Below, in pieces: positions 33,882 through 42,815 of a stretch of DNA of 64,000 nucleotides. Source of the stretch: Rhodoblastus sp. (GTDB taxonomy: Bacteria; Pseudomonadota; Alphaproteobacteria; Rhizobiales; Beijerinckiaceae); contig NZ_JAGRPM010000083.1 of the NCBI RefSeq assembly GCF_019449565.1, positions 32,890 to 96,889 on the forward strand, read 5' to 3'. Each line of letters opens with the position of its first letter. Position 1 is the stretch's first letter. The notes under the pieces are model-generated. The model saw only the letters and a list, made by a program, of their open reading frames with translations, did not search any database and was not told the origin of the DNA. The position numbers and the translations under genes were made by a program.

Positions 33882-35228
33882 ATGTCCGCCGCCCTCGCCA
33901 CACGCGCCGAACGTTTCGCCACAGGCAAGTCGCTTCGCAAGCTCACGCCGCGCGCCGCCCATGGCAAGTTGGTCGGTCCGATCGAACGCGACGCCAACGC
34001 CATCCTGGAGGCGCAGAACGCCACGCGCCTGCCCGGCCTCATTCCGGTGCGCCGCCAATTGATGGCGGAGAGCCCTTTCGCCTTTCTGCGCGGCGCGGCG
34101 GCGGTGATGGCCAATGACTTGCGCTCGCAGCCTATGGTGGGCGCGCCGGTGCAGGCCTGCGGCGACTGCCACCTGATGAATTTCGGCGCCTTCGCTACGC
34201 CCGAAGACAATATCCTTTTCGACATCAACGATTTCGACGAAACCCTTCCCGGCGTCGATTTTACCGTGGACGTCAAGCGCCTCGCCGCCAGCGTCGCCGT
34301 CGCCGCAGCCGACAAGGGCCTGAACAAGTCCGAGCGGCACAAGCTGGCCGCCGCCGCCGTGCGCGCCTATCGCAAGCGCATGGAAACCCTTTCCTATCTG
34401 AGCCCGCTGGAAATCTGGCACAACCAGATCGACCTCGAGCGCGAGGCGAAGAAGTTCCGCAGCGCCTCGCTGCGGCGCAAGATCGCGACCGTGATTGCGC
34501 GGGCGCGCGGCGAGGGCCTCGACCGCGACGACAATTTCCCCACTCTGGCGGAATCCGGCGCGCCGGTGATCCACGACAAGGCGCCGCGCATTTTCCATTT
34601 CGCCGCAGGATCGGACGCAGCCAACGGCTTCGACGCCAAGGCCGGCGTGGAGACCTATCGCGACCGCCTCGCACCAGCCACCCGCACGCTGTTCGGCCGC
34701 TACGCCCTGCGCGATTTCGTGTTCAAGGCGGTCGGCGTCGGCTCGGTCGGCACTTATTGCTATGTTGGCCTGTTCATGAGCGGCGATGACGAGCCGATGT
34801 TTCTGCAGATCAAGGAGGCCAACCATTCCGTGCTGGAGGCATTGGACGAGCGGACGGCCTTCAGCGGCCATCAAGGCCAGCGCGTGGTGGAGGGCCAGCG
34901 CATGATGCAAGCCGCCAGCGACTTCTTCCTCGGCTGGACGGAAAACGACCCATCGGGCCGGCAATATTACGTGCGGATGCTCAAGAATCGCCGCCTTGGC
35001 GGCGTCAGCGAAATCTCGGAGGCGGAAGGACTGGCCGATTATGCCCGGCTCTGCGGCCGCACCCTGGCGCGGGCCCACGCGCGCTCGGGCGACGCCGCAG
35101 TGATCTCGGGCTATATGGGCGACAGCGAGGCCTTCGACGAGGCGATCGCCGATTTCGCTCTGGCTTACGAACAGCAAACCGAAATCGACCACCAAGCCTG
35201 GAAAGCGACCCTGCCGACGGCGCCGTGA
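33882..35228 (+). CDS. DUF2252 family protein
   Basis: 448-aa soluble protein of DUF2252, a kinase-like-fold family with no established function. Characteristic segments include M-A-E-S-P-F-A-F-L-R-G-A-A, C-G-D-C-H-L-M-N-F-G, F-D-I-N-D-F-D-E-T, D-V-K-R-L-A-A-S and G-V-G-S-V-G-T-Y-C-Y-V-G-L. The H-L-M-N-F-G and D-I-N-D-F-D motifs resemble the catalytic loop and metal-binding aspartates of aminoglycoside-phosphotransferase-type kinases, so small-molecule phosphotransfer is a reasonable guess. It lies 80 bases after pxpA and may have its own promoter. Confidence 0.85.
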   Translation: MSAALATRAERFATGKSLRKLTPRAAHGKLVGPIERDANAILEAQNATRLPGLIPVRRQLMAESPFAFLRGAAAVMANDLRSQPMVGAPVQACGDCHLMNFGAFATPEDNILFDINDFDETLPGVDFTVDVKRLAASVAVAAADKGLNKSERHKLAAAAVRAYRKRMETLSYLSPLEIWHNQIDLEREAKKFRSASLRRKIATVIARARGEGLDRDDNFPTLAESGAPVIHDKAPRIFHFAAGSDAANGFDAKAGVETYRDRLAPATRTLFGRYALRDFVFKAVGVGSVGTYCYVGLFMSGDDEPMFLQIKEANHSVLEALDERTAFSGHQGQRVVEGQRMMQAASDFFLGWTENDPSGRQYYVRMLKNRRLGGVSEISEAEGLADYARLCGRTLARAHARSGDAAVISGYMGDSEAFDEAIADFALAYEQQTEIDHQAWKATLPTAP

Positions 35229-35250
35229 GACTGGCGACGCGGGAAGAAGA

Positions 35251-35276
35251 CGCGGCGGCCGATGCCGGCCGCCGCG
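35251..35276. terminator. Hairpin between convergent DUF2252 and GntP genes
   Basis: An 11-bp G+C stem (35251-35261 with 35266-35276) and a four-base loop separates convergent stops. No T-run follows on either side, so terminator function is only likely by position. Confidence 0.55.
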
Positions 35277-35285
35277 CCGAAGTCC

Positions 35286-36677
35286 TTACACGAGCCCGGT
35301 CGCGTAATACACCCCGATCACGACGAAGACGGCGAGGGTCTTGATGCAGGTGACGGCGAAGATGTCCTTATAGGACTGCTTGTGCGTCAGTCCGCAGACC
35401 ATGAGCAGCGTGATCACCGCGCCGTTGTGCGGCAAGGTGTCCATGCCGCCCGACGCCATCGACGCGACGCGGTGCAGCACTTCCATCGGAATGCCGTTTG
35501 CGTTGGCGGCTTCGATGAAGTCCTTCGACATGGCGGCGAGCGCGATCGACATGCCGCCCGAGGCCGAGCCGGTGATGCCGGCGAGCGAGGTCACCGTGAC
35601 CGCCTCGCGCACCAGCGGATTGGGAATCGCCCCAAGCGCATCGCGAATGACGATAAAGCCCGGCAAGGTCGCGATAACGGCGCCGAAGCCATATTCGGAG
35701 GCCGTGTTCATCGAAGCGAGCAATGCGCCGGCGACCGCCGCCTTGCCGCCTTCCGCGAATCGCGCGCTGACCTGTCGCCAGGCGAAAACGAGCACCGCGA
35801 TGATGCCCGCCAGCAGAGCGCCTTCGACCGCCCAGACCGCCTGCAACTTGTCGACCGAAATATGGACCGGCGCCGCCATGGCCGGCAGCTTCAGGTCATA
35901 GGCCGCGCCATAGCCGTCCTTGATCAGCACCGTGAAGAGCTTGTTCAGGCCGAACACCATGAACAGCGGCAGCATCGCCAGCCAGGCGGGCGCGAGCTGT
36001 TCATGCTCCATGGGCGGCGGTTCGTTGGTATGGCCCTCGCCATATCCCTCGCCGGCGGCCGCCGCGCGCCGGCGCTGCCATTCGAGATAGGTCATGCCGA
36101 CGATCAGGATGAAAATCGCCCCGATAATGCCCAGCGCGGGAGCGGCGAAGGCGGTCGTCTTGAAATAGGTGGTCGGGATGATGTTCTGGATCTGCGGCGT
36201 GCCGGGAAGCGAATCCATGGTGAAAGAGAAGGCGCCCAGCGCGATGGTGCCGGGAATGAGCCGCTTCGGGATGTGGCTCTGGCGGAACATTTCCGCGGCG
36301 AAAGGATAGACCGCGAAGACGACGACGAAGAGCGACACGCCGCCATAGGTCAGGAGCGCGCCGACGAGGACGATCGACAGCATCGCCCGGCTTTCGCCGA
36401 GCATGCCGATCACCGCCGAAACGATGGATTTCGAGAAGCCGGAAATCTCGATCATCTTGCCGAACACCGCGCCGAGCAGGAAGACCGGGAAATAGTCCTT
36501 GATGAACCCGACCATGCGTTCCATGAAAACGCCGCTGAAAGCGGCTGGAACGGCGGCGGGATCAGTAAGGAGAACCGCGCCCAAAGCAGCGATGGGCGCG
36601 AAGAGAATCACGGAAAACCCGCGATAGGCGACGAACATCAAGAAGCATAAAGCGCCAAGGGCGATCAGAAAATCCAT
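35286..36677 (-). CDS. GntP family permease
   Basis: 463-aa inner-membrane transporter of the GntP (gluconate/hydroxybutyrate) family, with about twelve hydrophobic segments. Typical stretches are F-P-V-F-L-L-G-A-V-F-G-K, the loop Y-G-G-V-S-L-F-V-V-V-F, F-T-M-D-S-L-P-G-T-P-Q-I-Q-N and T-G-S-A-S-G-G-M-S-I-A-L. Members carry gluconate, fructuronate, or hydroxybutyrate and similar acids; the closer resemblance seems to be to the putative D-beta-hydroxybutyrate permease type, but substrate cannot be fixed. No dehydrogenase gene is adjacent. Convergent with the DUF2252 gene. Confidence 0.85.
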   Translation of the reverse strand: MDFLIALGALCFLMFVAYRGFSVILFAPIAALGAVLLTDPAAVPAAFSGVFMERMVGFIKDYFPVFLLGAVFGKMIEISGFSKSIVSAVIGMLGESRAMLSIVLVGALLTYGGVSLFVVVFAVYPFAAEMFRQSHIPKRLIPGTIALGAFSFTMDSLPGTPQIQNIIPTTYFKTTAFAAPALGIIGAIFILIVGMTYLEWQRRRAAAAGEGYGEGHTNEPPPMEHEQLAPAWLAMLPLFMVFGLNKLFTVLIKDGYGAAYDLKLPAMAAPVHISVDKLQAVWAVEGALLAGIIAVLVFAWRQVSARFAEGGKAAVAGALLASMNTASEYGFGAVIATLPGFIVIRDALGAIPNPLVREAVTVTSLAGITGSASGGMSIALAAMSKDFIEAANANGIPMEVLHRVASMASGGMDTLPHNGAVITLLMVCGLTHKQSYKDIFAVTCIKTLAVFVVIGVYYATGLV

Positions 36678-36874
36678 GGCTGTTTCCTACCCGCTGGAAT
36701 TCACGCAGGCGCCGGTTCCCCCCGACATCCTTGCCGCTTTATTTGTAAACGATTTTTTGGCTTTAGCGATGCGTCCGAGGCCAAGCTGAACAGTTTTTTT
36801 CGCGCAGGTTTGGCGCGACGCCGCGACGAAGTGGACGGCGATCAAGATGACCCGACCCTTCGGGCATGAATTGA

Positions 36875-38812
36875 TCAGGCGACCGACGCGACAGCCGCGA
36901 CGGCGATGTTTCGGGCGCGTTCGGCGAGCCTGTCGCGGATGCGAACTGGAACCTGTCGTCGCCCCTTGGCGCGCGGATAGGGCAGTTCGGCTATGGTCTT
37001 TCCATCAGGATATAGCGCCACATGCTCCGTCCAATTGTCGAACCGGAGCCTGTCAACATTATCGACGAATGTTTCGACAGGCGTGTTTTCTGCGAAAATC
37101 ACTGAATGGTCGTCCAGCTCAATATGAAAATAGGTCAGGATCGGCGGCGCGTTAACTTCACGCACGATCGAGATTTCATTAACGAGCGTGGCCGCCTGCG
37201 CCAGGACGCCATCGATCAGGATGGCATGATCGGGTGAGACCCGGAGGTCGCGGGCCGGGACGTTTTCATCCAGCGCGCCGGCCTTGATGCGAATCGGCAG
37301 CACGCGCAGTTTGTCGCCAAAAACCGTCGAGACCGTTTGGCGCCCGAGCCAGCGGACAGGCCGTGCGCGCCCATCGGCGGTCAGCACGAGGTCGCCGGCC
37401 TTCAGGGATTCGACAACGGCTTCACCGTCGGGTGTGAGGATCTGCGTGCCGGGCATGAAGCAGGTTACCTCGACTTGCGCAGTGACTGTGCCCCACCAGG
37501 CGTCCGCCCCCCTCGGAATATTGACGACGTCACGATCCGTACTGATAAATTCATTGGAAATCCAGAATCCGTTTGGATCGTTCGGATCGGCGACCGCTGT
37601 CGAATTGAGCCCCCACCGTTGCACGCTCGTTGCCGGATCGCCGCCAGGCAGTGGATTATTGATCAAGGCCGAGTCGCTCGATTGGTAAAGCGTCGGCGCG
37701 CTGAAGCTTTGGTTCGGCCCGGCCACGACGTAATAGTCGGACGGAAGCTGCGTTGTTCCGGAAGCGGTGAAATTAATCAGCACATCGCCGGCGGCGTTGA
37801 CGGCGATCGAGGGATTGAAGATCGCCACATTCGCGCCCAGGCCAGTCGAGACGCCAGTGATTTCGCCGCCAGCAACAAATTGTGGCGAGCTGGGTGTCGT
37901 GACGTCATATTGAAACCACGCCACGACGGGCTGCGAACTGGGCGAAGCCTGTGCTTCGCTGACGCCGAAAACGTAATTCCTGCCATTGAGCGTCTCGTAA
38001 GCGAGGCCTTGGATACGCGAGTCGAGCGCGTCGAGCTGCGGCGCGCCACCGGGCTGGGAAGCCAGGAAATCGCCGCTGCCGGAACCGACATTGGCGTTGC
38101 CGGGCGAAAGCGACTGAATCGCGCTGTAACCATTCGTGGCATCGTAAGTCTGATAGGAAAGCTTGACTTCCGAGCCGTCGGATGTCGCGCCAAAAAAATA
38201 AGTCGTGTAGGTCGATCCGGAAAAACCCGTGACTGGGCGCATGATTCCGTCGCTGCTCGGCGCGACCGCAGGCGTGACGCCGGCGATCGAGCCTCCGGCC
38301 GAGACCGCGGCCTCGGGCACGATCCACTGAGCCGTGCCTGCGAAATCCTCGGCGTCCTGCGCGGTCGTCACATAGATTTCGCCGCCGCCCACCGAAATGA
38401 CGGGCACATCCGGTTCGGTCGTGGTTCCGGATATGGGCTGCCCTATATTCAGATAGGCGACCGACCAACCAGCGCTCGGATCCTGCGTGATGGCGAAATC
38501 CAGGCTGTAAGAGCCATCGTCATTCAGCTGGATAGCGCTCAGCACATAATTGCCGTTGGAGGCGTCATAGGCGAGGCGCGCGTCATAAATCGACGAGACG
38601 CCTGCCGAAGGAAACAGGGAATAGAAACTTTCCGGACTTGAGGTGATTCCCGTGGACAGATTGGTCCACTCTATCTGCGAGCTTTCGGCGGTGATCGCAT
38701 AATACGGCCCGACCGCAAGCGCATTTTGCGGAGGCCAGTTATGCGGGTCGGAGATGCCCCACAAGGTTGTAATGACAGCCGAAGTCGCCAATGGGAGACC
38801 CCCTAAATTCAA
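36875..38812 (-). CDS. Hint-domain protein with large N-terminal extracellular-type region
   Basis: 645-aa protein. Residues 1-445 are Ser/Thr/Gly/Asn-rich and strand-forming, with aspartate-rich turns, and resemble secreted adhesin or propeller-like regions; no classical signal peptide is seen. From C451 a Hint (Hedgehog/intein) module begins: C-F-M-P-G-T-Q-I-L-T-P-D-G, L-K-A-G-D-L-V-L-T-A-D-G, then V-S-P-D-H-A-I-L and Y-F-H-I-E-L-D-D-H-S-V. C451 would be the self-cleavage nucleophile. Such Hint proteins are common in alphaproteobacteria, often exported by type I secretion. It lies alone between a permease gene and tRNA-Ser, in the lowest-density part of the window. Confidence 0.83.
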   Translation of the reverse strand: MNLGGLPLATSAVITTLWGISDPHNWPPQNALAVGPYYAITAESSQIEWTNLSTGITSSPESFYSLFPSAGVSSIYDARLAYDASNGNYVLSAIQLNDDGSYSLDFAITQDPSAGWSVAYLNIGQPISGTTTEPDVPVISVGGGEIYVTTAQDAEDFAGTAQWIVPEAAVSAGGSIAGVTPAVAPSSDGIMRPVTGFSGSTYTTYFFGATSDGSEVKLSYQTYDATNGYSAIQSLSPGNANVGSGSGDFLASQPGGAPQLDALDSRIQGLAYETLNGRNYVFGVSEAQASPSSQPVVAWFQYDVTTPSSPQFVAGGEITGVSTGLGANVAIFNPSIAVNAAGDVLINFTASGTTQLPSDYYVVAGPNQSFSAPTLYQSSDSALINNPLPGGDPATSVQRWGLNSTAVADPNDPNGFWISNEFISTDRDVVNIPRGADAWWGTVTAQVEVTCFMPGTQILTPDGEAVVESLKAGDLVLTADGRARPVRWLGRQTVSTVFGDKLRVLPIRIKAGALDENVPARDLRVSPDHAILIDGVLAQAATLVNEISIVREVNAPPILTYFHIELDDHSVIFAENTPVETFVDNVDRLRFDNWTEHVALYPDGKTIAELPYPRAKGRRQVPVRIRDRLAERARNIAVAAVASVA

Positions 38813-39335
38813 AGTTGAAGCCTCGATAAGTGTCGAGCTTAAACGAAAACTCCCGAATATTCTCTGGCGGCGTCCAAGTCTGGTTACTACGCCTCGAAAC
38901 GCCGCAATGATCTCCAGGCCATGATGAGGGCCGAGGTGAAAGCGATGCTCCCGTTCATTGCTGGTTCAGGCCAAGCTCGCTAAATGGAGCTATTTCTGTT
39001 CCGGAATTATATCGAGATGAAATTCGAACTCTGCATTGCATCCTTGGTTGCGCTGGTCGAGCGTCCCTTGCTGCCTCACAACCTGAGCCGCCACGTCGAC
39101 ACCGCAGTAGATCCCTATCTTGTGTGCTTTGCCGGCGACAAAACCGGTGAGCGCCTCCGGATCGCCAGCAAGTTGGGTCATAAAGCGACCGACGCGCCAC
39201 CGGCACATGTTGAAGCCGTGCAGAATTATCTGAGACGATGAAGAGAGCCAGATCAGCATCAACGTCACGCCGGCCCTGGAACGGCCTATTTTCGCGACGA
39301 TCAATCTGCTATTGCCCCTGATTTTCAAGGGGATT
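38813..39335. other. Gene-poor stretch between Hint gene and tRNA-Ser
   Basis: About 520 bases without a convincing gene. An open frame at 38990-39259 (minus) is listed separately with low confidence. On the plus strand a short open frame ends at 38983 (with A-S-K-R-R-N-D-L-Q-A-M-M and L-P-F-I-A-G-S-G-Q); it may be the tail of a lost gene, but I cannot identify it. No attachment-site repeat of the tRNA 3' end was noticed. Confidence 0.5.
38990..39259 (-). CDS. Small hypothetical protein, doubtful
   Basis: Open frame of 89 codons (ATG 39259; an alternative ATG at 39208) with no visible ribosome-binding site. The product contains C-R-W-R-V-G-R-F-M-T-Q-L and I-G-I-Y-C-G-V-D-V-A-A-Q-V-V-R-Q-Q-G. 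Composition is protein-like rather than arginine-rich, unlike most shadow frames here, but no family is recognised. It could be a remnant. Confidence 0.3.
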   Translation of the reverse strand: MLIWLSSSSQIILHGFNMCRWRVGRFMTQLAGDPEALTGFVAGKAHKIGIYCGVDVAAQVVRQQGTLDQRNQGCNAEFEFHLDIIPEQK

Positions 39336-39425
39336 TGGCGGAAGGGGTGGGATTCGAACCCACGGTGGGCTCTCACCCACGGCGGTTTTCAAGACCGCTG
39401 CCTTAAACCACTCGGCCACCCTTCC
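39336..39425 (-). tRNA. tRNA-Ser (anticodon TGA)
   Basis: A complete class II tRNA on the minus strand: acceptor GGAAGGG pairing with CCCTTCC, anticodon arm GCGGT-CTTGAAA-ACCGC with anticodon TGA (reads UCA and UCG/UCU by wobble), a long variable arm, T-arm GTGGG-TTCGAAT-CCCAC, discriminator G and an encoded CCA (39336-39338). The long variable arm supports the serine identity. Confidence 0.97.
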
Positions 39426-39545
39426 TTCAGCGACCCGCCTTCTGGCCTCTTCGCGCGCGAAAGGCAAGATCTAAGTCGCCCCGCGCGGTCTCATTAAAGC
39501 CGCATCGCCTTTCTATTTCCGCGCGAACCGCTTAACAAAAGCCCC

Positions 39546-40931
39546 ATGCCGCCTCCAGCCAGGACCATTGCCCCAACGATGAACGACAGCGCCGACACGA
39601 CCATGGACCCGAACGCGGGCGAAAGCCGTACGATTTCCTTCGTTTCGCTCGGCTGCCCCAAAGCGCTGGTCGATTCCGAGCGCATTCTGACCCGCCTGCG
39701 CGCCGAGGGCTATTCCATCAGCCGCAACCATCACGGCGCGGATGCGGTCATCGTCAATACCTGCGGGTTTCTCGACAGCGCCAAGGCTGAATCGCTCGCC
39801 GCCATCGGCGAGGCGCTCAAGGAAAACGGCAAGGTCATCGTCACCGGCTGCATGGGCGCCGAGCCCGGCCCGATCCTCGACGCTTATCCCAATATCGCCG
39901 CCATCACCGGCCCGCAGGATTATGAAAGCGTGATGCAGGCCGTGCATCGCGCCGCCCCGCCCGCGCCGCATCCTTTCGTGGACCTCCTGCCGCCACAGGG
40001 CGTGAAGCTCACCCCGCGCCACTATGCCTATCTCAAGATTTCCGAAGGCTGCCACAACCACTGCACCTTCTGCATTATCCCCAAATTGCGCGGCGATCTC
40101 GTCTCGCGCCCGGCGGCGGACGTGCTGCGCGAGGCGGAGAAACTGGTCAAGGCCGGGGTCAAGGAGCTACTTGTCGTCTCGCAGGACACTTCCGCCTATG
40201 GACAGGATCTGCGCTACGCCTCAAGCGAATTTGACGGCCGCGAGGTGCGCGCGCGTTTCTATGACCTGGCCGAGGAGCTGGGCCGGTTCGGCGTCTGGAC
40301 CCGCCTGCACTATGTCTATCCCTATCCGCATGTGGATGACGTGCTGCCCTTGATGGCCGAGGGCAAGATCCTGCCCTATCTCGACATTCCCTTCCAGCAC
40401 GCCGCGCCCAATGTGCTGCGCGCGATGAAGCGCCCCGGCAATGTCGAAAAGACGCTCGACCGCATCCACGCCTGGCGCGCCATCTGCCCCGATCTCACAT
40501 TGCGCTCGACCTTCATCGTCGGCTTCCCCGGCGAGACTGAAGAGGATTTCCAGATTCTGCTCGACTGGCTCGACGAGGCGAAGCTCGATCGCGTCGGCGC
40601 CTTCAAATATGAGCCGGTCGCCGGCGCCGTCGCCAATGATCTCGGCCTTGAGCCGGTCCCGCCCGAGGTCCAGCAGAACCGCTGGCGCCGCTTCATGGAA
40701 AAGCAGCAGAAGATTTCCTCCGCGCGCCAGAAGGCCAAAGTCGGCAAGCGTGTGGCCGTGATTCTGGACAAGGTCTTCCCGGGCGGCGGCGAAGGTCGCA
40801 GCAAGGCTGACGCGCCGGAGATCGACGGCAAGGTCTTTGTGACCTCGCGGCGTCCCTTGCGCGTCGGCGATATCGTCACCGTGAAGATCGACCGCGCCGA
40901 GGCTTATGATCTATACGGCAGCGTTGTCTGA
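39546..40931 (+). CDS. rimO: Ribosomal protein S12 methylthiotransferase RimO
   Basis: Radical SAM enzyme that adds a methylthio group to the conserved aspartate of ribosomal protein S12. The UPF0004 domain supplies cluster-binding cysteines C37 (S-L-G-C-P-K-A-L-V-D-S-E), C73 (N-T-C-G-F) and C102 (T-G-C-M-G), the radical SAM core has C169-H-N-H-C173-T-F-C176, and a C-terminal TRAM domain follows. 461 aa from the first ATG; ATG 39579 or 39603 would give more usual lengths and none has a clear ribosome-binding site. The S-L-G-C-P-K-x-x-V-D-S-E pattern separates RimO from MiaB. Confidence 0.95.
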   Translation: MPPPARTIAPTMNDSADTTMDPNAGESRTISFVSLGCPKALVDSERILTRLRAEGYSISRNHHGADAVIVNTCGFLDSAKAESLAAIGEALKENGKVIVTGCMGAEPGPILDAYPNIAAITGPQDYESVMQAVHRAAPPAPHPFVDLLPPQGVKLTPRHYAYLKISEGCHNHCTFCIIPKLRGDLVSRPAADVLREAEKLVKAGVKELLVVSQDTSAYGQDLRYASSEFDGREVRARFYDLAEELGRFGVWTRLHYVYPYPHVDDVLPLMAEGKILPYLDIPFQHAAPNVLRAMKRPGNVEKTLDRIHAWRAICPDLTLRSTFIVGFPGETEEDFQILLDWLDEAKLDRVGAFKYEPVAGAVANDLGLEPVPPEVQQNRWRRFMEKQQKISSARQKAKVGKRVAVILDKVFPGGGEGRSKADAPEIDGKVFVTSRRPLRVGDIVTVKIDRAEAYDLYGSVV

Positions 40932-41017
40932 CTCCTTCTCCCCTTGCGGGAGAAGGTGGATCGCCGCAACAGCGGCGAGACGGATGAGGGGTCGCACCCC
41001 CCCCTCATCCGGCGCCG

Positions 41018-41055
41018 TAGCCCGTCCAATTGGACGGGCGTCTGTCGACGCCCTT
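41018..41055 (-). repeat. Dispersed palindromic repeat, copy B
   Basis: Same two-hairpin design as 24199-24235 but inverted: TAGCCCGTCC-aa-TTGGACGGGC, then GGGCGTC-tgt-CGACGCCC. The loop of the first hairpin differs from the other copies, and both changed arms remain complementary, as expected for a structured element. Confidence 0.75.
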
Positions 41056-41078
41056 TTTGCCGCCACCTTCTCCCGCCA

Positions 41079-41117
41079 TAGCCCGTCGAAAGACGGGCGT
41101 TCTTTCGAACGCCCTAT
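41079..41117 (-). repeat. Dispersed palindromic repeat, copy C, inside another repeat's loop
   Basis: TAGCCCGTC-gaaa-GACGGGC followed by GGGCGTTC-ttt-CGAACGCCCTAT, inverted relative to 24199-24235. It sits exactly where the ttgc/gcaa loop of the CCACCTTCTCCC...GGGGAGAAGG hairpin should be, so it appears inserted into that loop. Confidence 0.78.
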
Positions 41118-41134
41118 GGGGAGAAGGGATTCGC

Positions 41135-42109
41135 TTATGGCAGCAGCACCGTCGCGCCGGTGGTCTCGCGGCCTTCCAGCGCGATATGCGCCGCCCCAGC
41201 TTCCGCCAGCTTGTAACGGGCGTTGATCGCGATCTTGACCTTGCCGGAGCCGACGGCCTCCATCAGCCGTCCGGCCATTTCGCCCAGCCGCGCCTCGTCC
41301 ACGATATAAGCGAACAGGCTCGGCCGCTGCATATAGAGCGAGCCTTTTTGAGCCAATAGCCCGATATTGAAGGGTTCGATCGGGCCGGAAGACGCGCCGA
41401 AGCTGATGAATGAGCCGAAAGGCCTGAGGCAATCCAGCGAACCAGGGAAAGTGGTCTTGCCGACGCCGTCATAGACCGCGGCGCATAGTTTGCCGCCGGT
41501 GATCTCCTTGACGCGGGCGACGAAATCCTCGCTGCGATAGAGGATCGTCTCATGCGCGCCGGCTTCGCGCGCCAGCTTGGCCTTTTCCTCGCTGCCCACG
41601 GTGCCGATCACGGTCGCACCGAGCAGACGCGCCCATTGGCACATGATCAGGCCGACGCCGCCCGCCGCCGCATGGATGAGGATGGTGTCGCCCGGCTTCA
41701 CCGGATAGGAGCGGAACAGTAGATATTCGGCGGTGAGGCCCTTGAGCATCATCGCCGCCGCCGTCTCGTAGGAGACGTTTTGGGGCAGCGGCACGACGAA
41801 TTTCGCTTCGATATTGCGCGCGGCGGCATAGGCGCCCAGCGTTCCGGCATAGGCGACGCGATCGCCAAGCTTGAACTTGGTGACGCCCTCGCCGAGCGCG
41901 ACGATTTCGCCCGCACCCTCATTGCCCGGAATGAAGGGCTTGGTTGGCGCCGGATAGGCGCCGGTGCGGAAATAGACGTCGATGAAATTCACGCCAACGG
42001 CATGCTGTTTGATCTGCACCTCGCCCGGGCCGGGCGCGGGAAGATCGTAATCCTCATAAAGCAGCGCCTCGGGGCCGCCGGTTTCATGCACGCGGATCGC
42101 CTTGACCAT
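41135..42109 (-). CDS. NADPH:quinone oxidoreductase (zeta-crystallin type)
   Basis: 324-aa medium-chain dehydrogenase/reductase of the QOR group, reducing quinones with NADPH. N-terminal substrate domain (V-K-A-I-R-V-H-E-T-G-G-P-E) and a Rossmann domain with I-H-A-A-A-G-G-V-G-L-I-M-C-Q-W-A, plus F-I-P-G-N-E-G-A-G. No zinc-binding cysteines typical of alcohol dehydrogenases are present, which supports the QOR assignment. Its physiological quinone is not known. Divergent from the phasin gene. Confidence 0.9.
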   Translation of the reverse strand: MVKAIRVHETGGPEALLYEDYDLPAPGPGEVQIKQHAVGVNFIDVYFRTGAYPAPTKPFIPGNEGAGEIVALGEGVTKFKLGDRVAYAGTLGAYAAARNIEAKFVVPLPQNVSYETAAAMMLKGLTAEYLLFRSYPVKPGDTILIHAAAGGVGLIMCQWARLLGATVIGTVGSEEKAKLAREAGAHETILYRSEDFVARVKEITGGKLCAAVYDGVGKTTFPGSLDCLRPFGSFISFGASSGPIEPFNIGLLAQKGSLYMQRPSLFAYIVDEARLGEMAGRLMEAVGSGKVKIAINARYKLAEAGAAHIALEGRETTGATVLLP

Positions 42110-42324
42110 TTCGGAACCTCAATCTGATGGGCGCGAAATACGCGACCGTTGTCCCGGCGAATGTAGAGCCGGCCAAGCGGAGCGGCAATCTGCGCCGACG
42201 CAATTGCCTCTTTCCATTTCCGGCGAGAGACGCCGCCCGGAACAATTTAGCGAAACAATCGCGCCGCCCGGACGTTCCATGAGCGCGGGGGCCTCAGAAC
42301 GGAATCCAACGGAAAGGGAACGTC

Positions 42325-42798
42325 ATGGCGTCAGCGCAACCCATGGAGCAAGCCAGGGCCGATGACTTGACCAGCGTCTTCGGCGGATTTTCGGCCCTGA
42401 GCCTCAAGGCTCAGGCCATTGCCGTAGAACTTGCCAAAATTTCGGAAGAAAACTTCGGAGCCGGCGCCAAGGCGGCCGAGCGGTTCCGCAACGCGAAATC
42501 GATGCAGGACATCACGGCCCTTCAGACGGATCTGATCAAGGAATCCATCGCGACCCTGAATGAGCATTACCGGAAAATCGCGGAAATCGCCGCCTCGACG
42601 CCGCAGGAAGTCGCCAGGAGCTGCGCCGAAATGTTCTCGGCCGTCACGCATGCAGGCGGCGAGATCGTGAATCGCGCCAGCGACGCGACCCGTCAGGTGA
42701 GCGATCAGGTCGCCGACGCCGCGCACCGGACCGCCGAAGCGGGTCGCCGCGGCGCGGAAGAGATGCGTCGCGGCGCCGAGCCCGCCCGCCACTCATGA
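42325..42798 (+). CDS. Phasin family protein
   Basis: 157-aa amphipathic helical protein of the Phasin_2 type, which coats polyhydroxyalkanoate granules. The D-L-T-S-V-F-G-G-F-S-A-L-S-L-K-A-Q-A-I-A-V-E segment, the conserved A-K-S-M-Q-D-I-T-A-L-Q-T-D and the E-I-A-A-S-T-P-Q-E stretch fit the family, and the tail is Ala/Arg/Glu-rich. The first ATG of 42325 has AAAGGGAAC upstream. No PHA synthase gene is nearby. Some related proteins act as membrane-associated or stress phasins rather than on granules. Ends at a strong terminator. Confidence 0.85.
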   Translation: MASAQPMEQARADDLTSVFGGFSALSLKAQAIAVELAKISEENFGAGAKAAERFRNAKSMQDITALQTDLIKESIATLNEHYRKIAEIAASTPQEVARSCAEMFSAVTHAGGEIVNRASDATRQVSDQVADAAHRTAEAGRRGAEEMRRGAEPARHS

Positions 42799-42815
42799 CA
42801 TCGCCAATGAAGCAA

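Larger units (their letters stand above)
40932..41134. repeat. Composite intergenic palindromic repeat island
   Basis: The gap between rimO and the quinone oxidoreductase gene is almost entirely repeat. A hairpin CCTTCTCCCC-ttgc-GGGAGAAGG near 40934-40958 begins a long imperfect palindrome (GGATGAGGGG at about 40982-40991 against CCCCTCATCC at about 41001-41010, and GAGAAGGTGG against CCACCTTCTC at 41063-41072). The right side is interrupted twice by a shorter palindromic element. Similar CCTTCTCCC...GAGAAGG intergenic elements are frequent in Hyphomicrobiales. Confidence 0.8.

Noticed and set aside
39336..39425. Genomic island inserted at tRNA-Ser
   Set aside because: No integrase gene, and no direct repeat of the tRNA 3' end was seen in the flanking few kilobases; the gene-poor flank alone is not enough.
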